Source of the DNA: Streptomyces rimosus subsp. rimosus
GTDB lineage: Bacteria; Actinomycetota; Actinomycetes; Streptomycetales; Streptomycetaceae
DNA length: 64,000 nt
Direction: 5' to 3'
Assembly (NCBI RefSeq): GCF_000720725.1
Contig: NZ_JOCQ01000005.1
Span: 1 to 64,000 of the forward strand
Below the pieces are notes generated by a model. The model was not told the origin of the DNA and made no database searches. It worked only from the letters and a program-made list of their open reading frames with translations. Position numbers and translations under genes: made by a program. Shown here in pieces: positions 49,427 to 62,838 of the stretch (position 1 is its first letter; every line of letters begins with the position of its first letter).

Positions 49427-51925
49427 TCACGCCACCTCGATCCCCACCAAACACGTGTCGTCATCCGTATCCGACTTGCTGTGCGTCAGCAACTGGTCGA
49501 GCCGGTGCTCCAGCGTCGGCGCGGGAGACTGCGCGGTGGCGAGCAGCTGGGCCAGGGAGTCGTGGATGGCGGTGTCGCGGCGTTCGACCAGGCCGTCCGT
49601 GTACATCAGGAGGGTGTCGTCCGCCTCCAGTTGCAGCTCGGCCTCCTCGTAGGTCGCTTGCGCGACGGCTCCCAGGAGCATGCCGCCGACCAGGGGGAGC
49701 CTGGTCGCCTCCCGGCCGCGGACCAGGACCGGTGGCAGATGGCCGGCTCTGGCCCAGCGCAGGATGCGGGTCCCGGGGTCGTACAGGCCGCAGACGGCCG
49801 TGGCAGTGACCTGGTCGGTCAGGTGGTGCGCCACGATGTTCAGCCAGGACAGCAGCTGGGCCGGGCCCGCTCCGGTGATGGCGAGGCCGCGCAGCGCGTT
49901 GCGCAGGACCACCATGCCGGTGGCCGCCTCGATGCCGTGGCCCGCGATGTCGCCGACGCAGAGCAGGACGCGCCGGGACGGCAGGACGACCGCGTCGTAC
50001 CAGTCGCCGCCCACCAGGGACTCGGTCTCCGCGGGCCGGTAGCGTACGGCGATCTGCAGGCCGGGCGCGGCGACCGGGCCCCGGGTGGGCGGCATGATGG
50101 CCTGCTGGAGCTGCAGCGCGAGACGGTTGCGCTCGGCCGATTCCTGCTCGGTGTGGGCGAGCTGGTCGCGGGTGGCGGCGAGCGCCACCTCGGTCCAGTG
50201 CTGGGCGGAGATGTCCTGGTAGGCGCCCCGTACGGTCAGGAGGCGGCCGTCCGCGTCGTGTACGGGCTCCGCGATCACCCGGATGTGCCGGGTGACGCCG
50301 TCGGGGCGCCGGAGGCGGAAGGCGGCCGAGGCGGAGCGCTGGTGGTGCAGCACGGCGCGCAGGAAGCGGCCGATGGCGATGCCGTCGTCCGGGTGGGCGT
50401 GGGCGGCCAGGTCGCGCAGCGATACGGGGGTGTCGGTGGGCGGCCGTCCGTACAGGGCGAAGAGCTGCCCGTTCCAGGTGATCTCGTCCGTCAGCAGGTT
50501 CTCCTCGAAGCCGCCGATACGGCCGAGGCGCTGGGCGTGCTGCAGCAGACTGGCGAGCCGTGCGGTCTCGTCCTCGATGCGCCAGATGAGCAGCACGCTG
50601 TCCCCGTGGCGGCTGACGCTGATGTCGGCGACGGCGGCGAGCGGGACCTGGTCCACCAGGGCGGTCAGGGTCATCCGCTGGGCGCGGAAGGGCTCTCCGG
50701 TGGCGTAGACGCGCTGGACCTTGTCGAACAGCTCGCTCTCGTCGGCGGCCATCGGGTACGCCTCCAGGAGGAGGGCGCCGTTGACGGAGCTGCGGGGGCG
50801 GCCCGCCGGGTCCATGAAGCGGCCGTTGACGTGGTGGATGCGGAAGTCGGTCAGCTCGCCGTCGGGCCCGAGATGGGGCGTGAGGACGAGGGCGGGATCG
50901 TAGAGGCCGTCCGCCAGGTCCACCAGTTCGGCCACGGCGGGCACGCGGTGGGCGGGGGTGGGGTTGTGCCCGTACGAGGTGGGAGTGGTTTCGAGGGTGT
51001 GGGCGCACAGTTCCGCCAGAGCCTCGATCTGGCGCATGATCACGGGCGGTTGCGGAGGTAGCGGCTGATTCCAGCAGATCTCCAGGACGCCGTGGATACG
51101 GCCGCCGGTGCCGGCGGGCAGGGCCACGCGGCCGCCGTGCGGGTGGTGCGTACGGCCGATCGTGGGGATGCCCGTCTCGGACAGGGAGGCGAAGCGTACG
51201 GTGTCACGTTCGGCCAGTGCCTGGCGGGCGACGGTGACCACGCCGGGGGGTATGTACCGCCAGCGCACCGCCTCGTCGGCGGGGAACCCCGCGTGACCGG
51301 CCAGGGTGAGCGAGGTGTCCGAGCCCGCGGTCCACACGGCGACGGCCGTGGCTCCCAGCGGCGTCAGCGCGTGTTGCAGGAGTGAATCGGCGACGGCTTG
51401 TGCGTCACCGGCGGCCAGGGCAGCGCTCTCGGCCGTACGCAGGCGCACTCCGACGGTGGTGTCCGCCTCGGCGTCCGGGCCCGCCCCGGCGCGCTCGGTA
51501 CGGGTGCGCCGCAGGAAGTCACCGGCGATCTCCGCCACCCGGTCGCGGGCCGCCTGATTGATGATGTCCACGGCCAGCTCAAGCTGGGACACCGCGGCCT
51601 TCTCCGCGAGTTCGGCCAGCTGCCGCGTCGCCTGGGCCGGTCCGCACCGCAGGCGCTCGACCATGATGCCCTTGGCGAGTTCGATCAGGGCACGCCCGTC
51701 GGCCGCCGCGTGCGCCGCCTGCACCTCGCTGCGCAGCCGCTCGACCGTGGCGGCCAGCCGGCCGACGGTGGACGTCCGGTCCGGCCGGGCGCCCGTGGGG
51801 GCGGGGCGCCGCGCCGGCGCAGGCAGGCCGCCGCCCGGTACGGACGGGCCCCGGCCCGGCCCGTCCTCGGACGTCGGCGACCCGTCGTCCCCGGACGGGG
51901 TTCCGACGTGCTCGAAAGGGCTCAT
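49427..51925 (-). CDS. ANTAR-GAF-PAS-PP2C (SpoIIE-type) phosphatase
   Basis: 832 residues. After a Pro-rich start, an ANTAR-like helical segment (about 55-120: LRSEVQAAHAAADGR, LIELAKGIMVERLRCG) is followed by a GAF domain (about 160-310), a PAS-like region (about 330-450), a second PAS (about 465-575, with GGFEENLLTDEITWNGQLFA) and a PP2C/SpoIIE domain (about 595-832). The phosphatase metal motifs are GGDWYDAVVL and VGDIAGHGIEAA. It would dephosphorylate anti-sigma antagonists in a partner-switching pathway. ANTAR normally binds RNA hairpins. ATG at 51925. It lies 79 bases after the hybrid kinase gene in the same direction and may belong to its pathway. Confidence 0.88.
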   Translation of the reverse strand: MSPFEHVGTPSGDDGSPTSEDGPGRGPSVPGGGLPAPARRPAPTGARPDRTSTVGRLAATVERLRSEVQAAHAAADGRALIELAKGIMVERLRCGPAQATRQLAELAEKAAVSQLELAVDIINQAARDRVAEIAGDFLRRTRTERAGAGPDAEADTTVGVRLRTAESAALAAGDAQAVADSLLQHALTPLGATAVAVWTAGSDTSLTLAGHAGFPADEAVRWRYIPPGVVTVARQALAERDTVRFASLSETGIPTIGRTHHPHGGRVALPAGTGGRIHGVLEICWNQPLPPQPPVIMRQIEALAELCAHTLETTPTSYGHNPTPAHRVPAVAELVDLADGLYDPALVLTPHLGPDGELTDFRIHHVNGRFMDPAGRPRSSVNGALLLEAYPMAADESELFDKVQRVYATGEPFRAQRMTLTALVDQVPLAAVADISVSRHGDSVLLIWRIEDETARLASLLQHAQRLGRIGGFEENLLTDEITWNGQLFALYGRPPTDTPVSLRDLAAHAHPDDGIAIGRFLRAVLHHQRSASAAFRLRRPDGVTRHIRVIAEPVHDADGRLLTVRGAYQDISAQHWTEVALAATRDQLAHTEQESAERNRLALQLQQAIMPPTRGPVAAPGLQIAVRYRPAETESLVGGDWYDAVVLPSRRVLLCVGDIAGHGIEAATGMVVLRNALRGLAITGAGPAQLLSWLNIVAHHLTDQVTATAVCGLYDPGTRILRWARAGHLPPVLVRGREATRLPLVGGMLLGAVAQATYEEAELQLEADDTLLMYTDGLVERRDTAIHDSLAQLLATAQSPAPTLEHRLDQLLTHSKSDTDDDTCLVGIEVA

Positions 51926-52004
51926 GATCGTGTCGATTCCTCAATGCGGTGGGTACGGCTCGTGAGCGGGGCCCGGACGTGCCCGGCCGGCCGGGCACGT
52001 CCCC

Positions 52005-56303
<4,299 letters not shown>

Positions 56304-56604
56304 GACCAAACCTCGTTCCCCTGCCCAGACTGCCAGCGGGGGGCTCGGCGGCGCTACGGTTCCCGCCGCCGGAGGCGCGCACACCCGTGCCCCGCGCCGA
56401 CACCTCATGACCTTGCCGTACGGCAAATTCGTGAAAGGTTACCCCGAGGCGTCATCGGAAGACATGATGATCCTCACTTGGGGTGGTCTGCCTGTTGTGT
56501 CGGGTGACTTGACGGCCTTCGGAGGGCGGGGCGGGCGCGGTGGGGGAGTACACCGCGCCCTCGTTGTCCCGGGCCTTCGCCCTAGCCGCCGAACGTACGG
56601 TGGT
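56304..56604. other. 301-bp region upstream of the kinase gene
   Basis: Holds the kinase promoter side. A perfect 14-bp palindrome TTGCCGTACGGCAA lies at 56413-56426. No gene is seen. Confidence 0.55.
56413..56426. promoter_or_regulatory. Perfect 14-bp palindrome TTGCCGTACGGCAA
   Basis: It lies 110 bases upstream of the hybrid kinase start and 190 bases before the end of the SRPBCC gene. It may be an operator; no cognate regulator is adjacent. Confidence 0.45.
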
Positions 56605-57243
56605 TCAGTACGTCCGGCCATGCGCGCGGGCTTCGGCGGCGGCCTTGAGGTCGCTCAGCCACTTTTCGAGGCCCCTGCGGAGGATTTCCGTGGCGAGGGG
56701 GACATTCGATTCGACCTGGGCGCCGTGGTGGGTCTCTTCGGTGCTCACGCGCACGCCGCCTTCGACCTTGGTGAAGTTCCACACGTGGACGCCCCTGTCG
56801 ATGCGCAGTCCGTCACCGATCGCGGGGCCGGTCCAGCGGATGCAGGAGTTGTGTTTGAGCTGCTCGACGGTCGAGGTGATTTCCAGGGTGGTGGCGGGAG
56901 TCGTGGGAGTGGCGGGCGCCGGGGTCGTCCACCGGAAAACCGAACCCTTCCGCAGGGGGCCGTGATCGAGGCGTTCCGCGGTCTCGACAGGGGACTGCCA
57001 GGACGGCCAGCGCTCCACATCGGTCTGCAGCTTCCAGATGGTGCGCAGCGGCGCGTGGATCACGGTCTCGGTCCTGTGGCGGATGAGGGCGTCGGGATCG
57101 ACGCCCTTGCCGCGGCAGGTAAGAGACTTGCCGGGGTGGTGGGAGGTGGCTCCGGCGGGTGCGGCCGTGGTGCCGAGGAGGCCTATGACGAGCGGGAGGG
57201 TGAACAGGGCGGCGCGGGTGCCGGTTCTGCGGATGCCGGACAT
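56605..57243 (-). CDS. Exported SRPBCC-fold protein
   Basis: 212 residues with a signal peptide (RTGTRAALFTLPLVIGLLGT). The mature part is an SRPBCC/START-like hydrophobic-ligand pocket: HRTETVIHAPLRTIWKLQTD, VERWPSWQSPVETAERLD and a long C-terminal helix (EILRRGLEKWLSDLKAAAEA). Relatives include polyketide cyclases and lipid-binding proteins; an exported one is unusual. ATG at 57243 follows AAGGAG. A small membrane protein gene lies 45 bases upstream in the same direction. Confidence 0.8.
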   Translation of the reverse strand: MSGIRRTGTRAALFTLPLVIGLLGTTAAPAGATSHHPGKSLTCRGKGVDPDALIRHRTETVIHAPLRTIWKLQTDVERWPSWQSPVETAERLDHGPLRKGSVFRWTTPAPATPTTPATTLEITSTVEQLKHNSCIRWTGPAIGDGLRIDRGVHVWNFTKVEGGVRVSTEETHHGAQVESNVPLATEILRRGLEKWLSDLKAAAEARAHGRTY

Positions 57244-57288
57244 GGCGTTCTCCTTGTGAGGTCGGTGCGCGGTTCGCATGCTGGGCCG

Positions 57289-57639
57289 TCAGCGGGTACC
57301 GGCGCGGCGGAGGGTGACGATGAGCGCGGCGGACGCGGCGATGATCAGTCCTGCGAACGCGGGGTGCATGTCCTTGGACAGGCTCTGCGCGCCGTCGGGC
57401 CGCACCAACCACACGACGAGCGGGGCGGCGTAGGCGACGGCGAGCAGGGCGGCCGCCCGGCGCACCACCCGGTCACGGACGTAACGGAACGCGCCGGCCG
57501 ACGCGATGGCGACCGGGAGGGCCGCGATCAGGGCGAACCGACCGGCGATCAACACGGGGACCGCCCAGGAGGAGACGGCCACCGCCAGTGGGACGCGCCG
57601 GGCGGCGGAGGCGGGGCGTGAGGGGACGGTGGTGGTCAT
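57289..57639 (-). CDS. Small integral membrane protein
   Basis: 116 residues with about four hydrophobic helices (LAVAVSSWAVPVLIAGRFAL, LPVAIASAGAF, AALLAVAYAAPLVVWLV, AGLIIAASAALIVTL). The sequence pattern occurs in Streptomyces small membrane proteins without known role. ATG at 57639 follows GAAGGATCTTC. It probably forms an operon with the SRPBCC gene, and a GGTTATAACC palindrome lies about 95 bases upstream. Confidence 0.65.
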   Translation of the reverse strand: MTTTVPSRPASAARRVPLAVAVSSWAVPVLIAGRFALIAALPVAIASAGAFRYVRDRVVRRAAALLAVAYAAPLVVWLVRPDGAQSLSKDMHPAFAGLIIAASAALIVTLRRAGTR

Positions 57640-57733
57640 GAAGATCCTTCGCTCGAAGGTGGCGGAGGGTGTGCGCCCGGGCAGGGGCGTGCTGCGCACT
57701 CCGCGCGCGATAGGGGCTATTGCGCGAGTTAGA

Positions 57734-57743
57734 GGTTATAACC
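57734..57743. promoter_or_regulatory. Palindrome GGTTATAACC near a TATAAC box
   Basis: This AT-rich 10-bp palindrome stands out in GC-rich DNA. On the minus strand it contains TATAAC, a possible -10 box, with TTGCCC about 15 bases upstream. It is a candidate promoter/operator for the leftward membrane-protein and SRPBCC genes. Confidence 0.5.
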
Positions 57744-57932
57744 ATTTGATGGAGAGGGCAAGAACCGGGGTTCAGGAGTGCCCCAGGGGGACCGGGACCG
57801 GGTCCGGTGGGATCGCCGTATAAGAGATCCATTGCGGGGTATTCGGATCGAGCCGGTCCGACGTCGAGGTGCGGGCCGTGGGATTCCTGGATGCGAGTGC
57901 CGGTCACGGCTGTGCGGAAGGTGGGACGTGAC

Positions 57933-58955
57933 GTGAGTGTGGGAGTGGACACGAGACGAATCCCGGACGCCGAGGAGCTGCGGCGGTCGGTGGCGGACCG
58001 GTTCGCCACCTGGGTGGACACTGAGGCGCGGGACCTGCCGCTGCCGGGAGCGGGGCGTACGCGTGACCGCTTCGCCGCCCTGTACGCGCTGGGGCGCACC
58101 GACCTGTCGCTCGCCCGGCTTGCGGAAGGGCATGCCGACGCCACGGCCATTCTGCGGGAGCTGGGGGAGACCCCGCCCGGCCCGGGCGAGCGCTGGGGCG
58201 TCTGGGCCGCGCAGCCGCCCGGTACCGGTCTCCAGGCGCGCCAGGAGGGCGACGGGTGGCTCCTGGAGGGGTACAAGGCGTACTGCTCGGGGGCGCACTC
58301 CTGCACCCACGGCCTGGTCACGGCGGACACCGGGGAAGGACGCAGGCTGTTCGCCGTACGCGCCGATCACCCCGGTTACGCACCGCTCGAAGGGACCTGG
58401 CAGGCCATCGGCATGGCGGGCAGCGACACCCCGGACGTGCGCTTCACGGCGGTTCCGGCCCGGCCGGTCGGCGGGGTGGATGCCTACCTGGACCGGCCGG
58501 GCTTCCAGCACGGCGGCATCGGCGTCGCCGCCTGCTGGCTCGGCGGGGCGCGGGCGGTCGCCGGCACCCTTCAGGCCGGTGCCCGTACGGAGGATCCGCT
58601 GACCGCCGTACACCTGGGCGCGGTGGACGTGGCGCTGTACGCCGCGGAGACCGCGCTGTGGGAGGCGGCGCGGGCCATCGACGCCGACCCGCTGGACCGC
58701 TCGGGCGCCGCACGGCTGCGCAGCCTGCGGGTACGGGCGATCGCGGAGCGGGCCTGCAGCGACGTACTGGACCGGGTCGGGCGGGCGACCGGCGCCGGAC
58801 CGCTGTGCCACGACCCGCGCCACGCCCGCAACGCCGTCGACCTGACGGTGTACATCCGGCAGCACCACGCCGAACGCAACCTCGCGGAGCTGGGCGCGCT
58901 GGTGGGACAGCAGACGGAGCAGGCGGCGGAACCCGAAGCGAGGCCGGAACGGTGA
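57933..58955 (+). CDS. Acyl-CoA dehydrogenase-like flavoprotein
   Basis: 340 residues of the acyl-CoA dehydrogenase fold. The middle has WGVWAAQPPGTGLQARQEGDG and LLEGYKAYCSGAHSCTHGLV, like the FAD-proximal beta domain, and the C-terminal half is helical (ERACSDVLDRVGRATGAGPL). No clear catalytic Glu can be assigned. GTG at 57933 follows AAGGTGG. It is the first of four genes joined by 4-base overlaps, with a PIG-L deacetylase, methyltransferase and glycosyltransferase. In that setting it could oxidise a sugar- or amine-linked intermediate rather than a fatty acyl-CoA. Confidence 0.82.
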   Translation: MSVGVDTRRIPDAEELRRSVADRFATWVDTEARDLPLPGAGRTRDRFAALYALGRTDLSLARLAEGHADATAILRELGETPPGPGERWGVWAAQPPGTGLQARQEGDGWLLEGYKAYCSGAHSCTHGLVTADTGEGRRLFAVRADHPGYAPLEGTWQAIGMAGSDTPDVRFTAVPARPVGGVDAYLDRPGFQHGGIGVAACWLGGARAVAGTLQAGARTEDPLTAVHLGAVDVALYAAETALWEAARAIDADPLDRSGAARLRSLRVRAIAERACSDVLDRVGRATGAGPLCHDPRHARNAVDLTVYIRQHHAERNLAELGALVGQQTEQAAEPEARPER

Positions 58956-59701
58956 TCGGTTCGTTCGACCGCGCGGCGGCCGCCGAGGCCATCGAAGCCC
59001 CCGGTACGCCGGAGGAGCAGTGGGCGGCCTGGCCGGAGCTGGCACGGCTGCCCGCCGTACGGCCGCCGGCCGGGCCCGTCGTGGTGGTCGCCGCCCACCC
59101 CGACGACGAGGTCCTGGGGTTCGGCGGCACGATGGCGCAGCTCGGCGGCGAGGTCGGGCTCGTGACCGTCACCGACGGCGAAGGGTCGCACCCGCACCTC
59201 CCGGCGGAGCGGATCGCCGCACTGCGTGCGGACGAGCTGGAGCGTGCGCTCGGCGAACTCGGGCTGCGCGGGCACCGTACCTACCGGCTGCGGATCCCCG
59301 ACACCGGTGTCGGCGCCCACGAGGCACGGCTGGAGCGGGAACTCGCCGCGGTGCTGCGGGAGACCGGCGCCGCGCTGTGCGTCGCGCCGTGGACGGGCGA
59401 TCTGCACGCCGACCACGAAGCGGCGGGGCGGGCCGCGGCCGTCGCCGCCCGGGAGACCGGCACACCCTGCTGGCACTACCCGGTGTGGATGTGGCACTGG
59501 GCGTCGCCCGGTGATCCGCGCGTCCCGTGGTCCGCCGCCCGGCGGCTGTCGCTGTCCCGGCCGGCGCGGACGCGAAAGCAGGCGGCGATCCGCCGCTTCG
59601 CCAGCCAGATCGCTCCCCTCGGCCCCGGCGACGACACGGTGATCCTGCCGCCCGCCGAACTCGCCCACCACACGCGCCCCTTCGAGGTGGTCTTCACATG
59701 A
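58952..59701 (+). CDS. PIG-L family N-deacetylase
   Basis: 249 residues of the zinc-dependent PIG-L/LmbE fold. Metal and catalytic residues are visible in VVAAHPDDEVLGFGG and in GDLHADHEAAGRA. The family removes the acetyl group from GlcNAc-linked lipids, GlcNAc-inositol or similar molecules, so an amino sugar is a natural substrate. GTG at 58952 overlaps the stop of the previous gene (GTGA). It is translationally coupled to both neighbours. Confidence 0.9.
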   Translation: MIGSFDRAAAAEAIEAPGTPEEQWAAWPELARLPAVRPPAGPVVVVAAHPDDEVLGFGGTMAQLGGEVGLVTVTDGEGSHPHLPAERIAALRADELERALGELGLRGHRTYRLRIPDTGVGAHEARLERELAAVLRETGAALCVAPWTGDLHADHEAAGRAAAVAARETGTPCWHYPVWMWHWASPGDPRVPWSAARRLSLSRPARTRKQAAIRRFASQIAPLGPGDDTVILPPAELAHHTRPFEVVFT

Positions 59702-60405
59702 CGACGACGAACCGAACGGAACGTTCCGCCACTACGGGTACGGACCGCTCCACCATTACGAATACGGCCCGCTCCACACCCACACCCCCGTCCACGCCGC
59801 CCTCCTACTTCAACACCATGTACGCCGGTGCCGCCGACCCCTGGGACCTGGCGGGCCGGTGGTACGAGCAGCGCAAGTACGCCCTGACCGTCGCCGCGCT
59901 GCCCCGCCGCCGCTACCGCCGGGCGTTCGAACCGGGCTGTTCCGTCGGCGTCCTGACCGGGCTGCTGGCCGAGCGGTGCGACGCGGTGCTGGCCGCCGAC
60001 CGGGTGCCGGCCGCCGTCGAGGCGGCCGCCCGCCGCAACCGCGACCGGTCGCACGTCGAGGTGCGGACCATGGCGGTACCGGACGAATGGCCTGAAGAAA
60101 CGTTTGACCTGATCGTGCTCTCCGAGCTGCTGTACTACTTCGACGACGCCACGCTGCGGGAGGTCCTGCAGCGGACCGTGGACAGCCTGGAGCCCGGCGG
60201 AACCCTGGTGACCGTGCACTGGGACCACCCGGTCGAGGACCACCTCCGTACCGGTACGCAACTTGCCCCGCTGCTCACCGGCCTGGACGGGCTCGCCCCC
60301 GTCGCGCGGCTGGACGACGCCGACTTCGTGCTGCACACGTTCACCCGGCGACTGCCGGACGGCAGCGCCGTCCCCGCGCCCGCGGCAGCCGAGGGGCTGG
60401 TGTGA
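59698..60405 (+). CDS. NodS-like SAM-dependent methyltransferase
   Basis: 235 residues. A Thr-rich start (about 1-35) precedes YFNTMYAGAADPWDLAGRWY, the opening seen in NodS-type methyltransferases, then the SAM motif FEPGCSVGVLTGLLAERC and the post-motif DLIVLSELLYYFDD. NodS N-methylates the free amine of a deacetylated chitooligosaccharide; here the partner deacetylase is coded just upstream, so N-methylation of an amino sugar is a reasonable guess. ATG at 59698 overlaps the previous stop (ATGA). Confidence 0.88.
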   Translation: MTTTNRTERSATTGTDRSTITNTARSTPTPPSTPPSYFNTMYAGAADPWDLAGRWYEQRKYALTVAALPRRRYRRAFEPGCSVGVLTGLLAERCDAVLAADRVPAAVEAAARRNRDRSHVEVRTMAVPDEWPEETFDLIVLSELLYYFDDATLREVLQRTVDSLEPGGTLVTVHWDHPVEDHLRTGTQLAPLLTGLDGLAPVARLDDADFVLHTFTRRLPDGSAVPAPAAAEGLV

Positions 60406-61154
60406 ACGGCCCGGTCACCGCACCGGCGGCCCTGGTGGTCGCCGTCCCCGCGCACAACGAGGAGGCGGCGCTGCCGGCCGCGCTCCGAGCCCTGCACACG
60501 GCCGCCCGGCAGCCGGAACTGCGGGCGCGGCGGGTGCGGGTGGTGACGGTCGTCGCGGCCGACGCCTGTTCCGACGGCACCGCGGCGCTCGCCCGCCGAC
60601 AGGGCGCGCACGTCGTGGAGCTGACGCGGCGCAACGTCGGCGCGGCCCGGGCCGCCGCCGTCGCGCACGGCCTCGACCTGCTCGGACCCGCCGCCGACCG
60701 GGCCTGGATCGCCACCACCGACGCCGACACGCTCGTGCCCGCCACTTGGCTGGCCCACCAGATCGAGCAGGCCGCCGCCGGATGGGACTGCGTGCTCGGC
60801 ACCATACGGGTCGCCCCGCACCCCACGCTGAGCGCGGCGGTCGCCCAGCGGCACCGCACGCTGTACTTCGCCGGGCGGCCCGGCCGCGACCGCGCCTGGG
60901 ACCACCCGCACGTCCACGGCGCCAACCTGGGAGTCGCCGCCGACGCCTACCGGCGCGTACGGGGCTTTCCCGCGCTCCCGCACAGCGAGGACCACGCGCT
61001 GGCCGCCGCACTGGAACGCGCCGGCGCCCGCATCCTCAGAACGGACCGCTGCCCCGTCCTCACCTCCGGCCGCACGGACTCCCGCGCAGACCACGGTTTC
61101 GGAACGTACCTGCAGGACCTGACCCTGGCGTCCACCACCGGGAATCTCCGCTGA
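60402..61154 (+). CDS. Glycosyltransferase family 2
   Basis: 250 residues of the GT-A fold: VVAVPAHNEEAALPAALRAL, AADACSDGTAALARRQGAHV, the metal-binding DADT in WIATTDADTLVPATW, and HGANLGVAADAY near the acceptor site. It would add a sugar from a nucleotide donor to a small acceptor. No membrane segment is present. GTG at 60402 overlaps the previous stop (GTGA). It is the last gene of the four-gene operon; the esterase beyond it is convergent. Confidence 0.88.
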   Translation: MNGPVTAPAALVVAVPAHNEEAALPAALRALHTAARQPELRARRVRVVTVVAADACSDGTAALARRQGAHVVELTRRNVGAARAAAVAHGLDLLGPAADRAWIATTDADTLVPATWLAHQIEQAAAGWDCVLGTIRVAPHPTLSAAVAQRHRTLYFAGRPGRDRAWDHPHVHGANLGVAADAYRRVRGFPALPHSEDHALAAALERAGARILRTDRCPVLTSGRTDSRADHGFGTYLQDLTLASTTGNLR

Positions 61155-61170
61155 GCGGGTGCGAGTGCCC

Positions 61171-62838
61171 TTACGGAAACCCGCGCCAGAAGCCCAGGGC
61201 GTGTTCATGGGCGTAGTCGACCGGAGCGATCCCGTCCGGTGTCAGCGACTGGGTGTACGGACGCGGGTCCGCGTCCCGGTACGACGGACGCGGGTCCGCG
61301 GCCCGGTACGGACGCCAGGCAGGCAAGCGGAGCCCATTGGGCGTGCCGGTGCGGGCGAAGGCGGCCCACTGGTCCGTCATGGTGTCCGACAGCCACCGCT
61401 GCGCGGCCGTGAAGCGCTTGCTCACCTCCGGCTCCTCGAACAGGTAGGGCGTGTCGCCCGCGTGGTAGGCGCCGAAGGCGAAGCGGCCCGGCAGCGGGAG
61501 GTACATGGGCGCGTTCCGGTCGGCGAACTCGTAGGCGTACGTCGGAACGTACCGTGAGAGAGCCATGTGCTGCGCGTGGGTGCCCCGGGCCCACAGCCGG
61601 TCGGTGACGACGGCCGACCAGGCGATGGCCGGGGACGGGAACCGCGCCGGCGGGTACTGCGCGCGCACCGCGTCCGCGCGGCCGCCGAACGCCTTCGTGA
61701 GCGCCCGCCCGTAGTCGTCCCCGGTGAACGGCTTGCCGACGGCGTCGTACAGCATCCCCACGAACGTACGGTGCTCGTCGCGGGTCGCGCCCGAGAGCAC
61801 CGGCACGCGGTGGAAGCGCCCTTCACGCAGAGACCTGGCCGGGAGCCGCGGCAGCGTCGCGTTGCCGTAGGCGAAGAACTGGAAGGCGTTCATGATGTGC
61901 GGCACCTTGAGAATCCGCTTGACCGGCAGGGCACGTAGACACCGCAGCGTCCGTGCGGGGTCGGGCACCGTACACCCCAGCGACGAGGTCATCTCCGCGC
62001 TGATCTCCTCGGCCTCCCGGGCCGTACGCCAGACGAACCACGGATATCCCGGCACGTCCGGGCCCATCGCCCCGGTCGGCAGGTCCATCATGCCCTCGCC
62101 GCTCGACAGGACGGCCCGGTGGAACAGGCCCCGCGCCCCGGGCGAGGTGAGGTGCCCCGTGATGGCCGCGGCGCCGAACGAGGAGCCCGCCACGGTCACG
62201 TTCCCCGCGTCACCGCCGAACGCCGCCGCGTTGCGCCGCACCCAGCGCAACGCGGCCTGCTGGTCCTGGAGTCCGAAGGTCCCCGATCCCTTCAGGTTCG
62301 GGTGGGCGAAGCCGCCGAAGATCCCCAGCCGGTAGTTGACGGTGACGACCACGACGCCGCGGTCGGCGAGCCGGCGCGCGTCGAAGAAGCTGCCCGCACC
62401 GACCGACCCGTCACCGTGGATCCACACCAGTACGGGGGCGGGGCGGTGCCGTACGGCGGCGGGCGCGGTGACGTTCAGGAACAGGCAGTCCTCTTCCTCG
62501 CTCGACACCTGGGCGTACGGGGACGGCACCTGCGGGCACAGCGCGCCCGGCGCGGCGGCGTCCCTGACCCCCTTCCACGGCCGCACCGGCCGCGGAGCCG
62601 CCCATCGGTACGCCCCCTCGGGCGGCCCGGCATACGGGATGCCCTGAAAGATCCGGTGCCGCGCCGACCGTACGCCGAGCACCAGGCCGGCATCAGTCCG
62701 TACGGTCACCCGTTCCGCCACCGCCCTCTCACCCGGCCGCACCCCGCCGGGCACCGCCGAGGCGGCGGCGCCCGCACTCAGGAATGCCACCGCCACCGCG
62801 GTACCGGCCAGCCTCCTCGGCCCTCTCCGCATCTTCAT
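61171..62838 (-). CDS. Secreted type-B carboxylesterase
   Basis: 555 residues with a signal peptide (RRLAGTAVAVAFLSAGAAAS). The carboxylesterase/lipase family is clear: FQGIPYAGPPEG, EDCLFLNVTAP, the nucleophile elbow in VAGSSFGAAAI and a His in FGAYHAGDTPYLF. The oxyanion loop, normally HGGGF or similar, reads IHGDGSVGAGS here. The C-terminus has two near-identical segments (ADPRPSYRD, ADPRPYTQ) made by a DNA repeat near 61260-61310. ATG at 62838 follows GAGGAGAGCGGGCC. It is convergent with the glycosyltransferase operon. Confidence 0.88.
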   Translation of the reverse strand: MKMRRGPRRLAGTAVAVAFLSAGAAASAVPGGVRPGERAVAERVTVRTDAGLVLGVRSARHRIFQGIPYAGPPEGAYRWAAPRPVRPWKGVRDAAAPGALCPQVPSPYAQVSSEEEDCLFLNVTAPAAVRHRPAPVLVWIHGDGSVGAGSFFDARRLADRGVVVVTVNYRLGIFGGFAHPNLKGSGTFGLQDQQAALRWVRRNAAAFGGDAGNVTVAGSSFGAAAITGHLTSPGARGLFHRAVLSSGEGMMDLPTGAMGPDVPGYPWFVWRTAREAEEISAEMTSSLGCTVPDPARTLRCLRALPVKRILKVPHIMNAFQFFAYGNATLPRLPARSLREGRFHRVPVLSGATRDEHRTFVGMLYDAVGKPFTGDDYGRALTKAFGGRADAVRAQYPPARFPSPAIAWSAVVTDRLWARGTHAQHMALSRYVPTYAYEFADRNAPMYLPLPGRFAFGAYHAGDTPYLFEEPEVSKRFTAAQRWLSDTMTDQWAAFARTGTPNGLRLPAWRPYRAADPRPSYRDADPRPYTQSLTPDGIAPVDYAHEHALGFWRGFP

